Below, in pieces: positions 37,665-46,011 of a stretch of DNA of 64,000 bases; within the stretch, counting starts at the first letter, position 1, and every line of letters begins with the position of its first letter. The translations under genes were made by a program, and so were the position numbers. The notes under the pieces were generated by a model, which saw only the letters and a program-made list of their open reading frames with translations, ran no database searches and was not told the DNA's origin. Source of the stretch: SAR116 cluster alpha proteobacterium HIMB100 (GTDB lineage Bacteria > Pseudomonadota > Alphaproteobacteria > Puniceispirillales > Puniceispirillaceae); the NCBI GenBank assembly GCA_000238815.2, contig AFXB01000004.1, positions 62,001 to 126,000 of the forward strand. Direction: 5' to 3'.

Positions 37665-38570
37665 TTGTCAAAAGAAACACATCTAGAAGTCAGCGAGCCT
37701 GCTCGCCTCGTGTTAAATCAGAATTATAAAGCCGACAGGGGCGACAAGTTGAACGTCATTCCTCCACAAACGGGTCATGATTATCCGCTTGTAACATCTG
37801 AGACCACAGATGCCGTGCAGGTTTTGGACGTGACACACTGGACAGACAGACTGTTTTCATTTTCTGTTGAGCGGCCTGCCAGCTTTCGCTTTCGTTCAGG
37901 TGAATTTGTAATGATTGGCCTGTTGAATGAGGCGGGACGGCCGTTACTACGTGCTTATTCTATTGCGTCGCCATTTTGGGACGAAACCCTATCCTTTTAT
38001 TCCATTAAGGTGGAAGATGGTCCTTTGACCTCTCGACTACAACATATCGTAGCTGGTGATCACATCATCATGAAAACCAAGCCCGTTGGTACGTTGGTTT
38101 TGGATGCGCTTCTGCCTGGTCGTCGTTTGTATCTGATTTCAACCGGAACCGGTGTTGCCCCGTTTGCTTCATTGTTGCGTGATCCAGATGTGTATGACCA
38201 ATTTGATGAAGTTATCCTCACCCATACCTGCCGCGAGGTTGCGGAACTGGCGTTCAGTGCTAATCTCGTTGACCGCACGCAAAAAGACCCTTTAGTTGGG
38301 GAAGAGGCGGCCAAGAAGCTGAATTATTATCCAACAACAACAAGAGAGCCCTCTAACCGGATGGGCCGCGTAACTAACCTCATTGAAAGCGGGGCTTTGT
38401 TTGAGGATTTAGGCCGTGCCGCCTTTAATCCAGAGACTGACAGAGTCATGATTTGCGGGTCCATGAATATGAATATGGATATGAAGCAGCTCTGCCTTGC
38501 GGCCGGTTTATCAGAAGGGGCAAATTCAAACCCTGGTCATTTTGTTGTTGAAAAAGCTTTTGTTGGTTAA
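37665..38570 (+). CDS. fpr: Ferredoxin-NADP reductase
   Basis: FAD-dependent reductase of the bacterial Fpr type. The FAD motif RAYSIASPFW, the NADP motif STGTGVAPFASLLRD, MICGSMNM and the C-terminal FVVEKAFVG are all present. It transfers electrons between NADPH and ferredoxin/flavodoxin. The likely start is TTG at 37665 with GGAG 9 bases upstream, giving 301 residues. Usual Fpr proteins are about 257, so there is an N-terminal extension of some 45 residues (up to PLVTSETTDAVQVLDV) without a recognised domain or membrane segment. Divergent from the metal exporter gene; the stop overlaps the convergent HAD gene by 4 bases. Confidence 0.9.
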   Translation: MSKETHLEVSEPARLVLNQNYKADRGDKLNVIPPQTGHDYPLVTSETTDAVQVLDVTHWTDRLFSFSVERPASFRFRSGEFVMIGLLNEAGRPLLRAYSIASPFWDETLSFYSIKVEDGPLTSRLQHIVAGDHIIMKTKPVGTLVLDALLPGRRLYLISTGTGVAPFASLLRDPDVYDQFDEVILTHTCREVAELAFSANLVDRTQKDPLVGEEAAKKLNYYPTTTREPSNRMGRVTNLIESGALFEDLGRAAFNPETDRVMICGSMNMNMDMKQLCLAAGLSEGANSNPGHFVVEKAFVG

Positions 38571-39466
38571 TTTTTTGCGTCAGCCATAATTGCAGGAAGA
38601 CCGGTCAGGTCAGGAAGCAGAAATTCAACTGACTTCAGTGCCTGTGGACAGTCTGGGTAAATCTTCGAGATGCCGATGAACAAACCAGCTCCTGCGGCTT
38701 TCGCCGCGCCCAAATCAGCGTAAGTGTCTCCCACCATCGCGACGCGCTCTGGGGCGAGGCTGAGGGCCTCGCAAATCGCCAAAAAACCGTTTGGTTCTGG
38801 TTTGCTGCCGAAGCCGCTGTCATAGCCGACAACCATGTCAAAAAAGGAAAGAATGCCGACCGCCTCACAGCTTTGTCGCGCAGAACCCTCACTGTCATTT
38901 GTAAGCACGGCCAGTTTGTATCCGTCTTCGTGCAGAGCTTTGATAGGGGTCACAACATCCCCGTTTGATACTGAGCCAACGGCATCAAGTGTGGCATCAC
39001 GGGTTTCCAAAAAGATTGATCTTAGTTTCTGTCTGACCTCGGCATCCTGGAATAAAAATGGTTCCAGAGCGGGGTCAAACCGAACAAATTCGCGAAATTG
39101 ATCAGCCGAACTTCCAGCTGCAAATAACCCGTTAGCATCAATTTGTCTTGTTTCCTCGTCGATGCCGATAATGGTTTGAAAGGCAGCTGGCGTGTGCCTG
39201 CCATTGGTGAGCTCAGCAACAAAATGTGTCATGGCAATGGCGCTGTTCAGCCAGGTTGCCTCAAGATCAAGCAGTACACCGTCCTTATCAAAAACTATTG
39301 CTTCAATCACCTGCACATCCTGTTCTGTGTTACTGCTCAGCCCCGCACAATTAATGTGATTGCAATCAGACATTGTCCGGAGGGCCTTGTTTGTTGTAGA
39401 GAGATGGTCCATTTCTGTAGAAAAGGCAAGTCGCAGGTGAGTGTTCCGTCTGCTGGCATTGCTCAT
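38567..39466 (-). CDS. HAD-superfamily hydrolase (phosphoglycolate-phosphatase-like)
   Basis: Haloacid-dehalogenase-fold phosphatase of up to 299 residues. Motif I is FDKDGVLLDLE, motif II LAVLTNDSEG, motif III the Lys in GSKPEPNGF and motif IV MVGDTYADLGAAKAAG; an alpha-helical cap follows motif I. The layout is that of Gph/PGP-type phosphatases acting on small phosphate esters. The first 50-55 residues precede the fold and may not all be translated: an in-frame ATG at 39373 is an alternative, and neither start has a good ribosome site. Convergent with fpr. Confidence 0.85.
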   Translation of the reverse strand: MSNASRRNTHLRLAFSTEMDHLSTTNKALRTMSDCNHINCAGLSSNTEQDVQVIEAIVFDKDGVLLDLEATWLNSAIAMTHFVAELTNGRHTPAAFQTIIGIDEETRQIDANGLFAAGSSADQFREFVRFDPALEPFLFQDAEVRQKLRSIFLETRDATLDAVGSVSNGDVVTPIKALHEDGYKLAVLTNDSEGSARQSCEAVGILSFFDMVVGYDSGFGSKPEPNGFLAICEALSLAPERVAMVGDTYADLGAAKAAGAGLFIGISKIYPDCPQALKSVEFLLPDLTGLPAIMADAKN

Positions 39467-39498
39467 TTCGCGTTTTTTGGTTTAAAACAGGTTTCCTC

Positions 39499-40443
39499 AT
39501 GAAAATTGCATTACTTGACGATTGGCAGAATAACGCATTCAGCTTTGCTGATTTTGCACGGCTCCGCGCAGACCATCAGTTGGACACTTATACAGATACA
39601 ATTTCGGGACCTGGCTTGATTGAGCGTTTGCAGCCCTATGATGTGATTTTGGCAATGCGTGAACGGACAGGCCTGCGTGAGGGTGTATTAAGCCAGCTTC
39701 CCAATTTGAAAGCGGTTATTACATGTGGCATGCGGAATGCTGCGATTGACCTTGACTACTGCAAAGCAAATCAGATCACCGTGTGCGGTACTGAAGCTCC
39801 TGGTCATGCTACAGCAGAGCTGGCAATGATGTTGGTGGGAATGCTGGCTCGTCAACTTTATCCGTCTGTCCAGTCCATGGCTTCAGGTGGATGGCAGGTC
39901 AGCACGGGGCGGGATTTGCGCGGGGCGCGGTTGGGCATTTTGGGTCTGGGGCGTTTGGGCAGTCAACTTGCTGGATTTGGCAAAGCTTTTGGCATGGAGG
40001 TTCAAGCCTGGTCTCAGAATCTGACTGCTGAGACATGCGCAGAGCAAGGCGTGCGTTTTGCCTCTAAAGATGAATTCTTCTCAACATCTGATTATATCTC
40101 TATCCACTTAAAATTATCAGATCGCGTCACCGGGCTGGTTGGTGCTGCTGAATTGGATCTGATGAAATCTGATGCGTGTATTATCAACACCTCACGCGCG
40201 CCAATTATTGACCAGCTAGCTCTGTATACGGCTCTTGAACAAGGACGAATTGGTGGGGCGGCGTTAGATGTGTTTGATACTGAACCCCTGCCAGCAGATC
40301 ATTCGTTCCGTGGCTTGCCAAATGCTATTTTGACCCCGCATGTAGGCTACGTCACCGCTGAGACGATGCGTGTATTTTACGGCGGAATGCTGGAGGCTTT
40401 AGAGGCGTTTATAGCGGATAAGCCTATCCGCCTGCTTGTCTGA
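39499..40443 (+). CDS. D-2-hydroxyacid dehydrogenase family protein
   Basis: NAD(P)-dependent dehydrogenase of 314 residues. The Rossmann motif LGILGLGRLGSQLAGFG lies near residue 150, the catalytic Arg in INTSRAPIID, the Glu in DVFDTEPLP and the His in LTPHVGYVT, as in phosphoglycerate, glycerate and glyoxylate/hydroxypyruvate reductases. The N-terminal (MKIALLDDWQNNAF) matches a subgroup annotated simply as D-2-hydroxyacid dehydrogenases. Given hyi and glcDEF in the window, hydroxypyruvate or glyoxylate reduction is possible but unproven. Its last 20 bases overlap the convergent DUF3179 gene. Confidence 0.88.
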   Translation: MKIALLDDWQNNAFSFADFARLRADHQLDTYTDTISGPGLIERLQPYDVILAMRERTGLREGVLSQLPNLKAVITCGMRNAAIDLDYCKANQITVCGTEAPGHATAELAMMLVGMLARQLYPSVQSMASGGWQVSTGRDLRGARLGILGLGRLGSQLAGFGKAFGMEVQAWSQNLTAETCAEQGVRFASKDEFFSTSDYISIHLKLSDRVTGLVGAAELDLMKSDACIINTSRAPIIDQLALYTALEQGRIGGAALDVFDTEPLPADHSFRGLPNAILTPHVGYVTAETMRVFYGGMLEALEAFIADKPIRLLV

Positions 40444-41491
40444 TGATGTCAGCATCTGGGTTAAACGCGTACCAGACAAATGCAAAGCTGATTTTGTAAG
40501 GAATAAGGGTTTTGCTTGTGTCTGTCAGGCGGTGAACAATCACATTGCCCAAATCCCGTCCTTCGGCAATCTGACGACTGTCAAGTGCGCTGGCGCGTCC
40601 AGGCTGCCAGCTAATCTCAATATCGCCGTCAACAAGAGTTTTCTGTTCCTGAACCAAAGATAATGACCATGCTTTGTCATCAGCGATGACCACATATTCT
40701 AATGGCTGAACACCTTGCGGGACTTGTCCGGTAAATAAAAAGGGAAACGGGCTGGTGTCATAGCCTACATAAGGGTTGGCTCCATAAGGGCGCAAAACAC
40801 TGCGAGGCGGGATGAGAATTTGGCTATTCGGAAATTGCTGTTTTGCAGATTTCAGAGAGTCGAGCCGGGCTGGTATCACCTGTAGCTGTTGTCCAGCAAG
40901 CGCGCCAAATAAACCGGTTCCGGTATATTGCTGAAACCAGCTTTCTGTTTGCCTGTCATACATGACAAGATCAGAAAAACGCAGATTGCCCGTGGTGCCA
41001 AAATCCAAAACCCTGTCATCCAGACGTCTGTCAAAGACAATGGATGCATTACATAGAGGGCAGTAAGTCACGGCTATAGGTGTATTTGCAATCTCGTCAT
41101 TGACAATTTCGTGCCATGTCAGAATTTGTAACGGATAAATCCTGGTCTCATTATCGATAGTTACAGTAATGACGGGTTCATTATCTGCTAACACTGATTG
41201 GGTAATGGGCTGAAATTCGGGGGCATCAATAGAGGGTATGCCATCTTTTCCCGGGCCACCTGAAATAATTTCGTCCAATACCACAGTGCAGCGGCTGAAA
41301 TCTGTATCAGGCCAGGATCTGTGTATGGAAGGTGGTGCGGCCTGGCAGGCCGATCCCAGCAGATTTTCGTCATCTGCCAGAGTTGAGGTCGGCCATAAAC
41401 CACCTGCTGCGATCACACTCAAAATCAAGAACAGCCCCATTAAGGCGGTCGTTCTGTGAGCAATGCTTTTGTTTCGGGAACAGACTGTCAC
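40424..41491 (-). CDS. DUF3179 domain-containing exported protein
   Basis: Protein of 355 residues with an N-terminal signal or anchor (MGLFLILSVIAAGGLWPTSTLA) and a DUF3179 domain. The conserved core YPLQILTWHEIVND, VTYCPLCNASIVFDR and WFQQYTGTGLFG is clear; the CPLC pair is invariant in the family. The function is unknown. The chosen GTG start at 41491 has AGG nearby; a methionine just before the hydrophobic segment is an alternative. It is divergent from a cytochrome c gene. Confidence 0.86.
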   Translation of the reverse strand: MTVCSRNKSIAHRTTALMGLFLILSVIAAGGLWPTSTLADDENLLGSACQAAPPSIHRSWPDTDFSRCTVVLDEIISGGPGKDGIPSIDAPEFQPITQSVLADNEPVITVTIDNETRIYPLQILTWHEIVNDEIANTPIAVTYCPLCNASIVFDRRLDDRVLDFGTTGNLRFSDLVMYDRQTESWFQQYTGTGLFGALAGQQLQVIPARLDSLKSAKQQFPNSQILIPPRSVLRPYGANPYVGYDTSPFPFLFTGQVPQGVQPLEYVVIADDKAWSLSLVQEQKTLVDGDIEISWQPGRASALDSRQIAEGRDLGNVIVHRLTDTSKTLIPYKISFAFVWYAFNPDADIIRQAGG

Positions 41492-41719
41492 TAGCCTGAC
41501 GATAACGTCACCTCATTTGCGATGAGAAGTTGTGTTCATCAAACCTGCCGGCAATTAAGGATTTCGGTCAAGCCATTTAACACTATGCGGAAATTCAGAG
41601 CTAAATTGTCGCGGTAGTGAAAATAACATAGAAAAAAGATGAAAAGAAACCTTTGCTCAGCTAAGCTGAGCTTCAATAAAAACCAGTCAACCACATCAGT
41701 TTATGTCAACGGGGACGAT

Positions 41720-42100
41720 ATGAAAAAATTTGCTTTTATTGCGTGCGCAGCTGCCTTTTTAGCGATGTCAGGCTCTCAGACTTTTGCCGCAGGCGATGCC
41801 GCTGCAGGCGAAAAAGTGTTTAAGAAATGTAAAGCCTGTCATGTTGTCAATAAAGAACAGAACAGAACAGGCCCGCATTTGGTTAATTTGTTGGGCAGGA
41901 CAGCAGGTTCAGTTGAAGGGTTCAAAAAATATTCAAAGGCGATGAAAAGCAGCGGTATTGTTTGGGATGAAGAGACGCTGGATGGGTATTTGAAAGCGCC
42001 GAAAAAATATCTTAAGGGAACCCGTATGGCGTTTGCAGGTCTGAAAAAAGATGCAGACCGTGCGAATGTAATTGCGTATTTGAAAACGTTTTCGAATTAA
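41720..42100 (+). CDS. Small periplasmic class I cytochrome c
   Basis: Protein of 126 residues with a signal peptide (KKFAFIACAAAFLAMSGSQTFA, cleaved before AGDAAAGE) and one haem c site, CKACH, near residue 40. The sixth ligand is the Met in KGTRMAFAG close to the C-terminus. It resembles the c2/c550 cytochromes of alphaproteobacteria and would carry electrons in the periplasm. I start at 41720, where GGGGACG precedes the ATG and the signal peptide begins; the open frame to 41639 has no such features. It ends 22 bases before an FMN-dependent hydroxyacid dehydrogenase gene, a probable electron donor. Confidence 0.93.
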   Translation: MKKFAFIACAAAFLAMSGSQTFAAGDAAAGEKVFKKCKACHVVNKEQNRTGPHLVNLLGRTAGSVEGFKKYSKAMKSSGIVWDEETLDGYLKAPKKYLKGTRMAFAGLKKDADRANVIAYLKTFSN

Positions 42101-42122
42101 GCAATACCTGAAATAAGGCGAT

Positions 42123-43280
42123 ATGTTGATGTCATCTCTCCAGAAATATCCGCGGGTTAGCGATATGATTGTGCCGGCGCGGCGGCGTCTGCCTCCGTTC
42201 GTGCATGCTTATTTGGCTGCAGGTACGGGGCAGGGTAAGGCGATGGCGCGAAATGAGGCAGCTTACGCAGATATTCATTTGATGCCTCGTTTTTTGCGAG
42301 GGCGGGTAACGCCGGATATCAACTGTTCGATTCTGGGGCAAAAATTTGCTGCACCTTTTGGCGTATCGCCTATCGGCCTGCAATCTCTGATTTGGCCAGG
42401 AGCGGAAAAAATACTGTGCCAGGCGGCAACGCAAGCAGGACTTCCTTATACGCTGAGCACAGTTGCCGGAGAGGATATTGAAACTATCGGTCCTCTCAGC
42501 AAGGGTAAGGGCTGGTTTCAGCTTTATGCGCCGAACGACCATGGGGTGATGCGTGATCTGCTGTCGCGGGCCAAACAAGCAGGCTTTTCAACATTAGTGT
42601 TGACCGCAGACGTGCCTGGCCCCAGCAGACGTGAAGATATGCGTCTGGCAGGTGCGCCAATAGGATCACGTAATCCGATGTCAGTAACGCCGCGTGTGTT
42701 CTGGCAATGCTTAACTCATCCGGCCTGGTCACTGGCGGTGTTGGCTCATGGCGGACGGTTCAGATTCAAGAATCTGGAACCTTACAGCAAAGCTTCAGAG
42801 TTGCAGAATATTTCAGAATATATTGGCAGCCAGCTGAACGGGTCTCTGACCTGGGATTATTTAGATGAAATCAGGAAAGCCTGGGACGGACCGATGGTTC
42901 TGAAAGGGTTGTTGCATGATGCCGATATTGAACGTGCTGTTGGCGCAGGCGTCGATGGTCTTGTGATCTCTAATCACGGTGGACGTCAGCTTGACGCGGT
43001 GCCGCCATCTGTATCGCGCTTGCCCGATATCCGGGCAAAATTAGGAGATGACTTTACATTAATGGTGGATTCCGGTGTCCGTTCTGGTCTGGACATTGCG
43101 CGGGCTCTTGCCTGCGGGGCTGATTTTGTATTGCTGGGGCGCGCATTCATGTTTGGGGTTGCCGCTCTTGGTCAGCAGGGCGGCGCTCATGTTGTCTCGA
43201 TTCTTAAAGATGAGCTGGAAAACACCATGGTGCAGCTGGGTGTCGATAAATTGTCTGAGTTAAGAGACACGCTGAATTGA
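42123..43280 (+). CDS. FMN-dependent alpha-hydroxyacid dehydrogenase (L-lactate dehydrogenase-like)
   Basis: TIM-barrel flavoenzyme of 385 residues in the LldD/glycolate-oxidase family, which oxidises L-2-hydroxy acids to 2-oxo acids. The catalytic His-Arg motif is ISNHGGRQLD near residue 283, the FMN-phosphate segment is DSGVRSGLDIARALACGA, and KGWFQLYAPND and LVLTADVPGPSRRE are family motifs. The YLAAGTGQGKAMARN segment at residues 30-44 differs from the usual YxxGGAxxE. With cytochrome c immediately upstream and a terminator immediately downstream, the two form a small operon, so cytochrome c as electron acceptor is likely. The exact substrate is not certain. Confidence 0.9.
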   Translation: MLMSSLQKYPRVSDMIVPARRRLPPFVHAYLAAGTGQGKAMARNEAAYADIHLMPRFLRGRVTPDINCSILGQKFAAPFGVSPIGLQSLIWPGAEKILCQAATQAGLPYTLSTVAGEDIETIGPLSKGKGWFQLYAPNDHGVMRDLLSRAKQAGFSTLVLTADVPGPSRREDMRLAGAPIGSRNPMSVTPRVFWQCLTHPAWSLAVLAHGGRFRFKNLEPYSKASELQNISEYIGSQLNGSLTWDYLDEIRKAWDGPMVLKGLLHDADIERAVGAGVDGLVISNHGGRQLDAVPPSVSRLPDIRAKLGDDFTLMVDSGVRSGLDIARALACGADFVLLGRAFMFGVAALGQQGGAHVVSILKDELENTMVQLGVDKLSELRDTLN

Positions 43281-43290
43281 AACCAGTCTG

Positions 43291-43326
43291 AGGCGGCCTA
43301 AAATTGGGCCGCCTTGTATTTTTTGA
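43291..43326 (+). terminator. Rho-independent terminator after the lactate-dehydrogenase-like gene
   Basis: AGGCGGCC (43291-43298) pairs with GGCCGCCT (43307-43314) over an 8-base loop, followed by a T-rich run to 43326. It begins 10 bases after the stop. On the minus strand there is no T-run, so it serves the plus-strand operon. It overlaps the end of the convergent TPR gene. Confidence 0.85.
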
Positions 43327-43780
43327 TCGCCATTTTTAACGAATCACGGTCAATACAATTAAAACTGCATAATTTGTTAAGTCGGCTGAGCAACATTTCT
43401 GCTTTTTCAGGTTGCTTGAGCGTCAAATACATCTCGCCCATATATTCCATTGCCTGAGTGTGGTTAGGGTCAATTTCCAGCGCCTTGGTATAGGCAGATT
43501 CGGCTGTTTTGAAATCTCCAGACTTACGTGCAGAATAACCAAGCAGGTTCCAGGCATCAGCATGGTCTGGCTGCTTTTTCAAAACATCAAGAAGCTCATC
43601 TATGGCAACATCGAATTGTTTGCGGGTAATAGCATGCCGAGCCGCTTTCAGTTCAGGATGTTTTGGAGCTGCGGAATAGCTGCTGCTTGCTGTGTTATCG
43701 TCTGAGCCGCCGCCAGCGGCCATTCCTTGATGTGAAGTGCTGAGCAACATGAATAAAGCAGCGAATAATGCCTGTTTCAT
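43298..43780 (-). CDS. TPR-repeat exported protein
   Basis: Protein of 160 residues with a signal peptide (MKQALFAALFMLLSTSHQGMA, then AGGGSDD) and about three tetratricopeptide repeats: KQPDHADAWNLLGYSARKSG, FKTAESAYTKALEIDPNHTQ and AMEYMGEMYLTLKQPEKAE. Such proteins act as periplasmic scaffolds. Two cysteines (CSFNC) lie near the C-terminus and could form a disulfide. The open frame runs further upstream to 43969, but the signal peptide and family start favour 43780. Its 3' end lies in the convergent terminator. Confidence 0.85.
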   Translation of the reverse strand: MKQALFAALFMLLSTSHQGMAAGGGSDDNTASSSYSAAPKHPELKAARHAITRKQFDVAIDELLDVLKKQPDHADAWNLLGYSARKSGDFKTAESAYTKALEIDPNHTQAMEYMGEMYLTLKQPEKAEMLLSRLNKLCSFNCIDRDSLKMAIKKYKAAQF

Positions 43781-43829
43781 AACGAGGCCCCCAATGAAAT
43801 GGTTAAATCTAGATAGCTTCATTACGCGT

Positions 43830-44381
43830 TTATTTTTGATCTGGTTCAATGCGGCCGCTAAGAGTGGCGGGCAGTTGAGCCAACATAAACAGCCCTGTTG
43901 CCGGAGCAACAACCATAACTTTGAAAGTGACCCAGCCATCATCATCCAGCACCCGCCAGGCAATTTCATTGGCGATTACAAGGCACAAGAAAAACAGCCC
44001 CCAGCGCAAGGACAACAGCCGCCACGTCGCTTCATCAAGAGAGAACTGTGCACCAAAAAACAGCTTCATCACAGCCTTTCCCCGCAGCCAGCCGCCAATC
44101 AACAACACAGAAAACATTGCATTGAACAAGCTGGGCTGAATTTTGATAAACAAACTATCCTCAGTCAGCAAAGCCACTGTCGCAAAGACAGCCGAGACCA
44201 CAACAGAAAAGACTGCAAAATTTGCCCATCGTCGTTCAGCTATTCGGTTATAGAGAATAACGCCTGCTGCAAGCGCAACGGCTGCCAGTGCACCGATAAA
44301 GATGTCAGCCATCGCGTTGCCAATGAACAAACCGGCAAGTGGGAGAATTTCTCCGGCCATCGAGATAAGACGCATCTGCAT
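43830..44381 (-). CDS. yciB: Intracellular septation protein YciB/IspZ family
   Basis: Inner-membrane protein of 183 residues with about five hydrophobic segments. The C-terminal half carries the family signature WRLLSLRWGLFFLCLVIANE and IAWR, and PSLFNAMFSVLLIGG lies in the middle. YciB is linked to cell-envelope integrity and division. Its ATG shares one base with the preceding gene's stop (TGATG), so the two are translationally coupled. It is usually near ftsY or cytochrome maturation genes in other alphaproteobacteria, but not here. Confidence 0.88.
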   Translation of the reverse strand: MQMRLISMAGEILPLAGLFIGNAMADIFIGALAAVALAAGVILYNRIAERRWANFAVFSVVVSAVFATVALLTEDSLFIKIQPSLFNAMFSVLLIGGWLRGKAVMKLFFGAQFSLDEATWRLLSLRWGLFFLCLVIANEIAWRVLDDDGWVTFKVMVVAPATGLFMLAQLPATLSGRIEPDQK

Positions 44382-44839
44382 CAGAACAGTCCCGCCTCAA
44401 GTCCAGCGGCAAAGGCCCCGCCGAATTCAGTAACCTCAGCTTCAAACTGATCCCCATATACCCCTTTCAAAATCAGCGGTGGCCGGATCAGACGCCAGTT
44501 TAAGCCATTTGCAATCTGGCTTAACGACCTGCTTGTTGCAGTCCCGTCAAGACCTGCCCGAATATAGATTGCTGCAGGCAGGCCATCTGTATTTCCCAAC
44601 CAGTCATTATAGCATCTATCAAATACATCTTTGGTTAGCCCGGCCATATAACCAATATTCTCAGTGGTGGATATCAACACGCCGTCACAGCCCAGAACAT
44701 CATCAGCCCTGACCTCAGTGCAGGCTTTGCGGATAGTTTGCAGATTTTCTGTACAGTCTTTCATGGCTGTCTCACATCTGTCGGCCAGTCTGGTAGTGTT
44801 TTCAGACGGTGCATGACATATAAATAACAGCGTTTTCAC
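44381..44839 (-). CDS. Flavodoxin/NADPH-dependent FMN reductase-fold protein
   Basis: Protein of 152 residues with a flavodoxin-like fold. It begins VKTLLFICHAPSENT, as in small FMN-binding proteins, has the acceptor loop segment STTENIGYMAGLTKDVFDR, and ends near YGDQFEAEVTEFGGAFAAG. It probably binds FMN; the reaction is unknown. The start is GTG at 44839 with AGGAGA 9 bases upstream; the open frame continues to 45037 but would overlap the divergent phhB gene. It is coupled to yciB by TGATG. Confidence 0.8.
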   Translation of the reverse strand: MKTLLFICHAPSENTTRLADRCETAMKDCTENLQTIRKACTEVRADDVLGCDGVLISTTENIGYMAGLTKDVFDRCYNDWLGNTDGLPAAIYIRAGLDGTATSRSLSQIANGLNWRLIRPPLILKGVYGDQFEAEVTEFGGAFAAGLEAGLF

Positions 44840-44915
44840 AAGGGTGTCTCCTGTCTGTACATAAACTCTGTTTATCACTATTTTGTACGTGAGCTTGTTG
44901 AAAGGAGACCTTAAA

Positions 44916-45215
44916 ATGGGAACTGTTGATGATGCAACAGCTGATGTTTTTGTGGCAGCGCATCCGAGATGGATGAAGGTAAGTGAACCTGCAGCCCTGA
45001 CAGCAGAGTTTAAATGCGCCAGCTTTGCTGCAGCCATGGGGTTTATGACAGAGATAGCTATTCATGCGGATAAGCTGAACCATCATCCAGAATGGTCAAA
45101 TGTCTATAATCGCGTGACGATTACCCTGACCACACATGATGCAGGCGGCCTGACCGAACTGGACCTGAAGCTAGCAGAAAAAATTGATGCAATAGCAGCC
45201 AGAAACGGGGTCTGA
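44916..45215 (+). CDS. phhB: Pterin-4a-carbinolamine dehydratase
   Basis: PCD/DCoH-type protein of 99 residues, the usual length. The active-site motif [20 protein letters not shown] near residues 61-80 contains the catalytic histidines, and [16 protein letters not shown] follows. It recycles 4a-hydroxytetrahydrobiopterin or acts in related pterin chemistry. No phenylalanine hydroxylase gene is adjacent. AAAGGAGACC precedes the ATG at 44916. The stop is fused to the next start (TGATG). Confidence 0.93.
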   Translation: MGTVDDATADVFVAAHPRWMKVSEPAALTAEFKCASFAAAMGFMTEIAIHADKLNHHPEWSNVYNRVTITLTTHDAGGLTELDLKLAEKIDAIAARNGV

Positions 45216-45976
45216 TGACTGATCAGCTTCTGCTCAGTCTGAATGTTGCTTGTATTTATCTTTTGGCAGGCAGCGTGAAAGGTGTGTTCGGACTTGGCCT
45301 GCCAACGACGTCTGTGACACTGATGACCATATTTATCTCTCCTCTGGAAGCAATTGCGATCAACCTGCTGCCCATGTTTATCACCAACGGATATCAGTTT
45401 TATAAAGCTGAAGATCATAAAGCTTTGTTGCGTTCCTACTGGCCTTTTGCTTTTGTGATGCTGATATTCTTATTTGTTTTTTCAGTGTTTGCCGCCCGTT
45501 TAGGAAATGACGTCATTCGTCTTTTGATTGCACTATCTGTGATCAGTTTTGCGGCAAATAATCTTTTTGTTAAGCACTGGCGGCTGAATCCGCGCTATGA
45601 TCGCGCCTGGCAAATTTCACTTGGCAGCATTTCGGGGATTTTGGGTGGGTTAACTTCATTATGGGGTGTGCCCATAACCATTTATCTGGTTATGAAGCAA
45701 GTCAGCCCGCGCCAGTTTGTTGACGCCAGTGGGTTTTTAATTCTGATTGGATGTATTCCGTTGGCAATTGGTTATGCCGCCACCGGTTTGATCGGAACTG
45801 CCAGCTTATGGCCCAGCTTAGCTGGCGTGATTACCGCGGTTATCGGCTTCACCATAGGCGAGAAGCTACGGCCATTGCTGGCTCCTGATCTGTTTCACAA
45901 ATTGCTCTTATGGATGTTTCTGATAATGGGTGCGCGGATGCTCTACACCAGTCTGGACAGCTATGGGCTTGTCTGA
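45215..45976 (+). CDS. TauE/SafE-family sulfite or anion exporter
   Basis: Membrane protein of 253 residues with about eight hydrophobic segments. The N-terminal LAGSVKGVFGLGLPTTSV and the second-half GGLTSLWGVPITIYLVM are the paired motifs of TauE/SafE (COG0730) proteins. Family members export sulfite, sulfoacetate or other small organic anions. The start is coupled to phhB by TGATG, though no functional link is obvious. In a DMSP-using organism a sulfur-related role is tempting but unproven. Confidence 0.86.
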   Translation: MTDQLLLSLNVACIYLLAGSVKGVFGLGLPTTSVTLMTIFISPLEAIAINLLPMFITNGYQFYKAEDHKALLRSYWPFAFVMLIFLFVFSVFAARLGNDVIRLLIALSVISFAANNLFVKHWRLNPRYDRAWQISLGSISGILGGLTSLWGVPITIYLVMKQVSPRQFVDASGFLILIGCIPLAIGYAATGLIGTASLWPSLAGVITAVIGFTIGEKLRPLLAPDLFHKLLLWMFLIMGARMLYTSLDSYGLV

Positions 45977-46011
45977 AGGCTGACTGAACAGGGGAAGGGG
46001 AAAAGCTTGTG

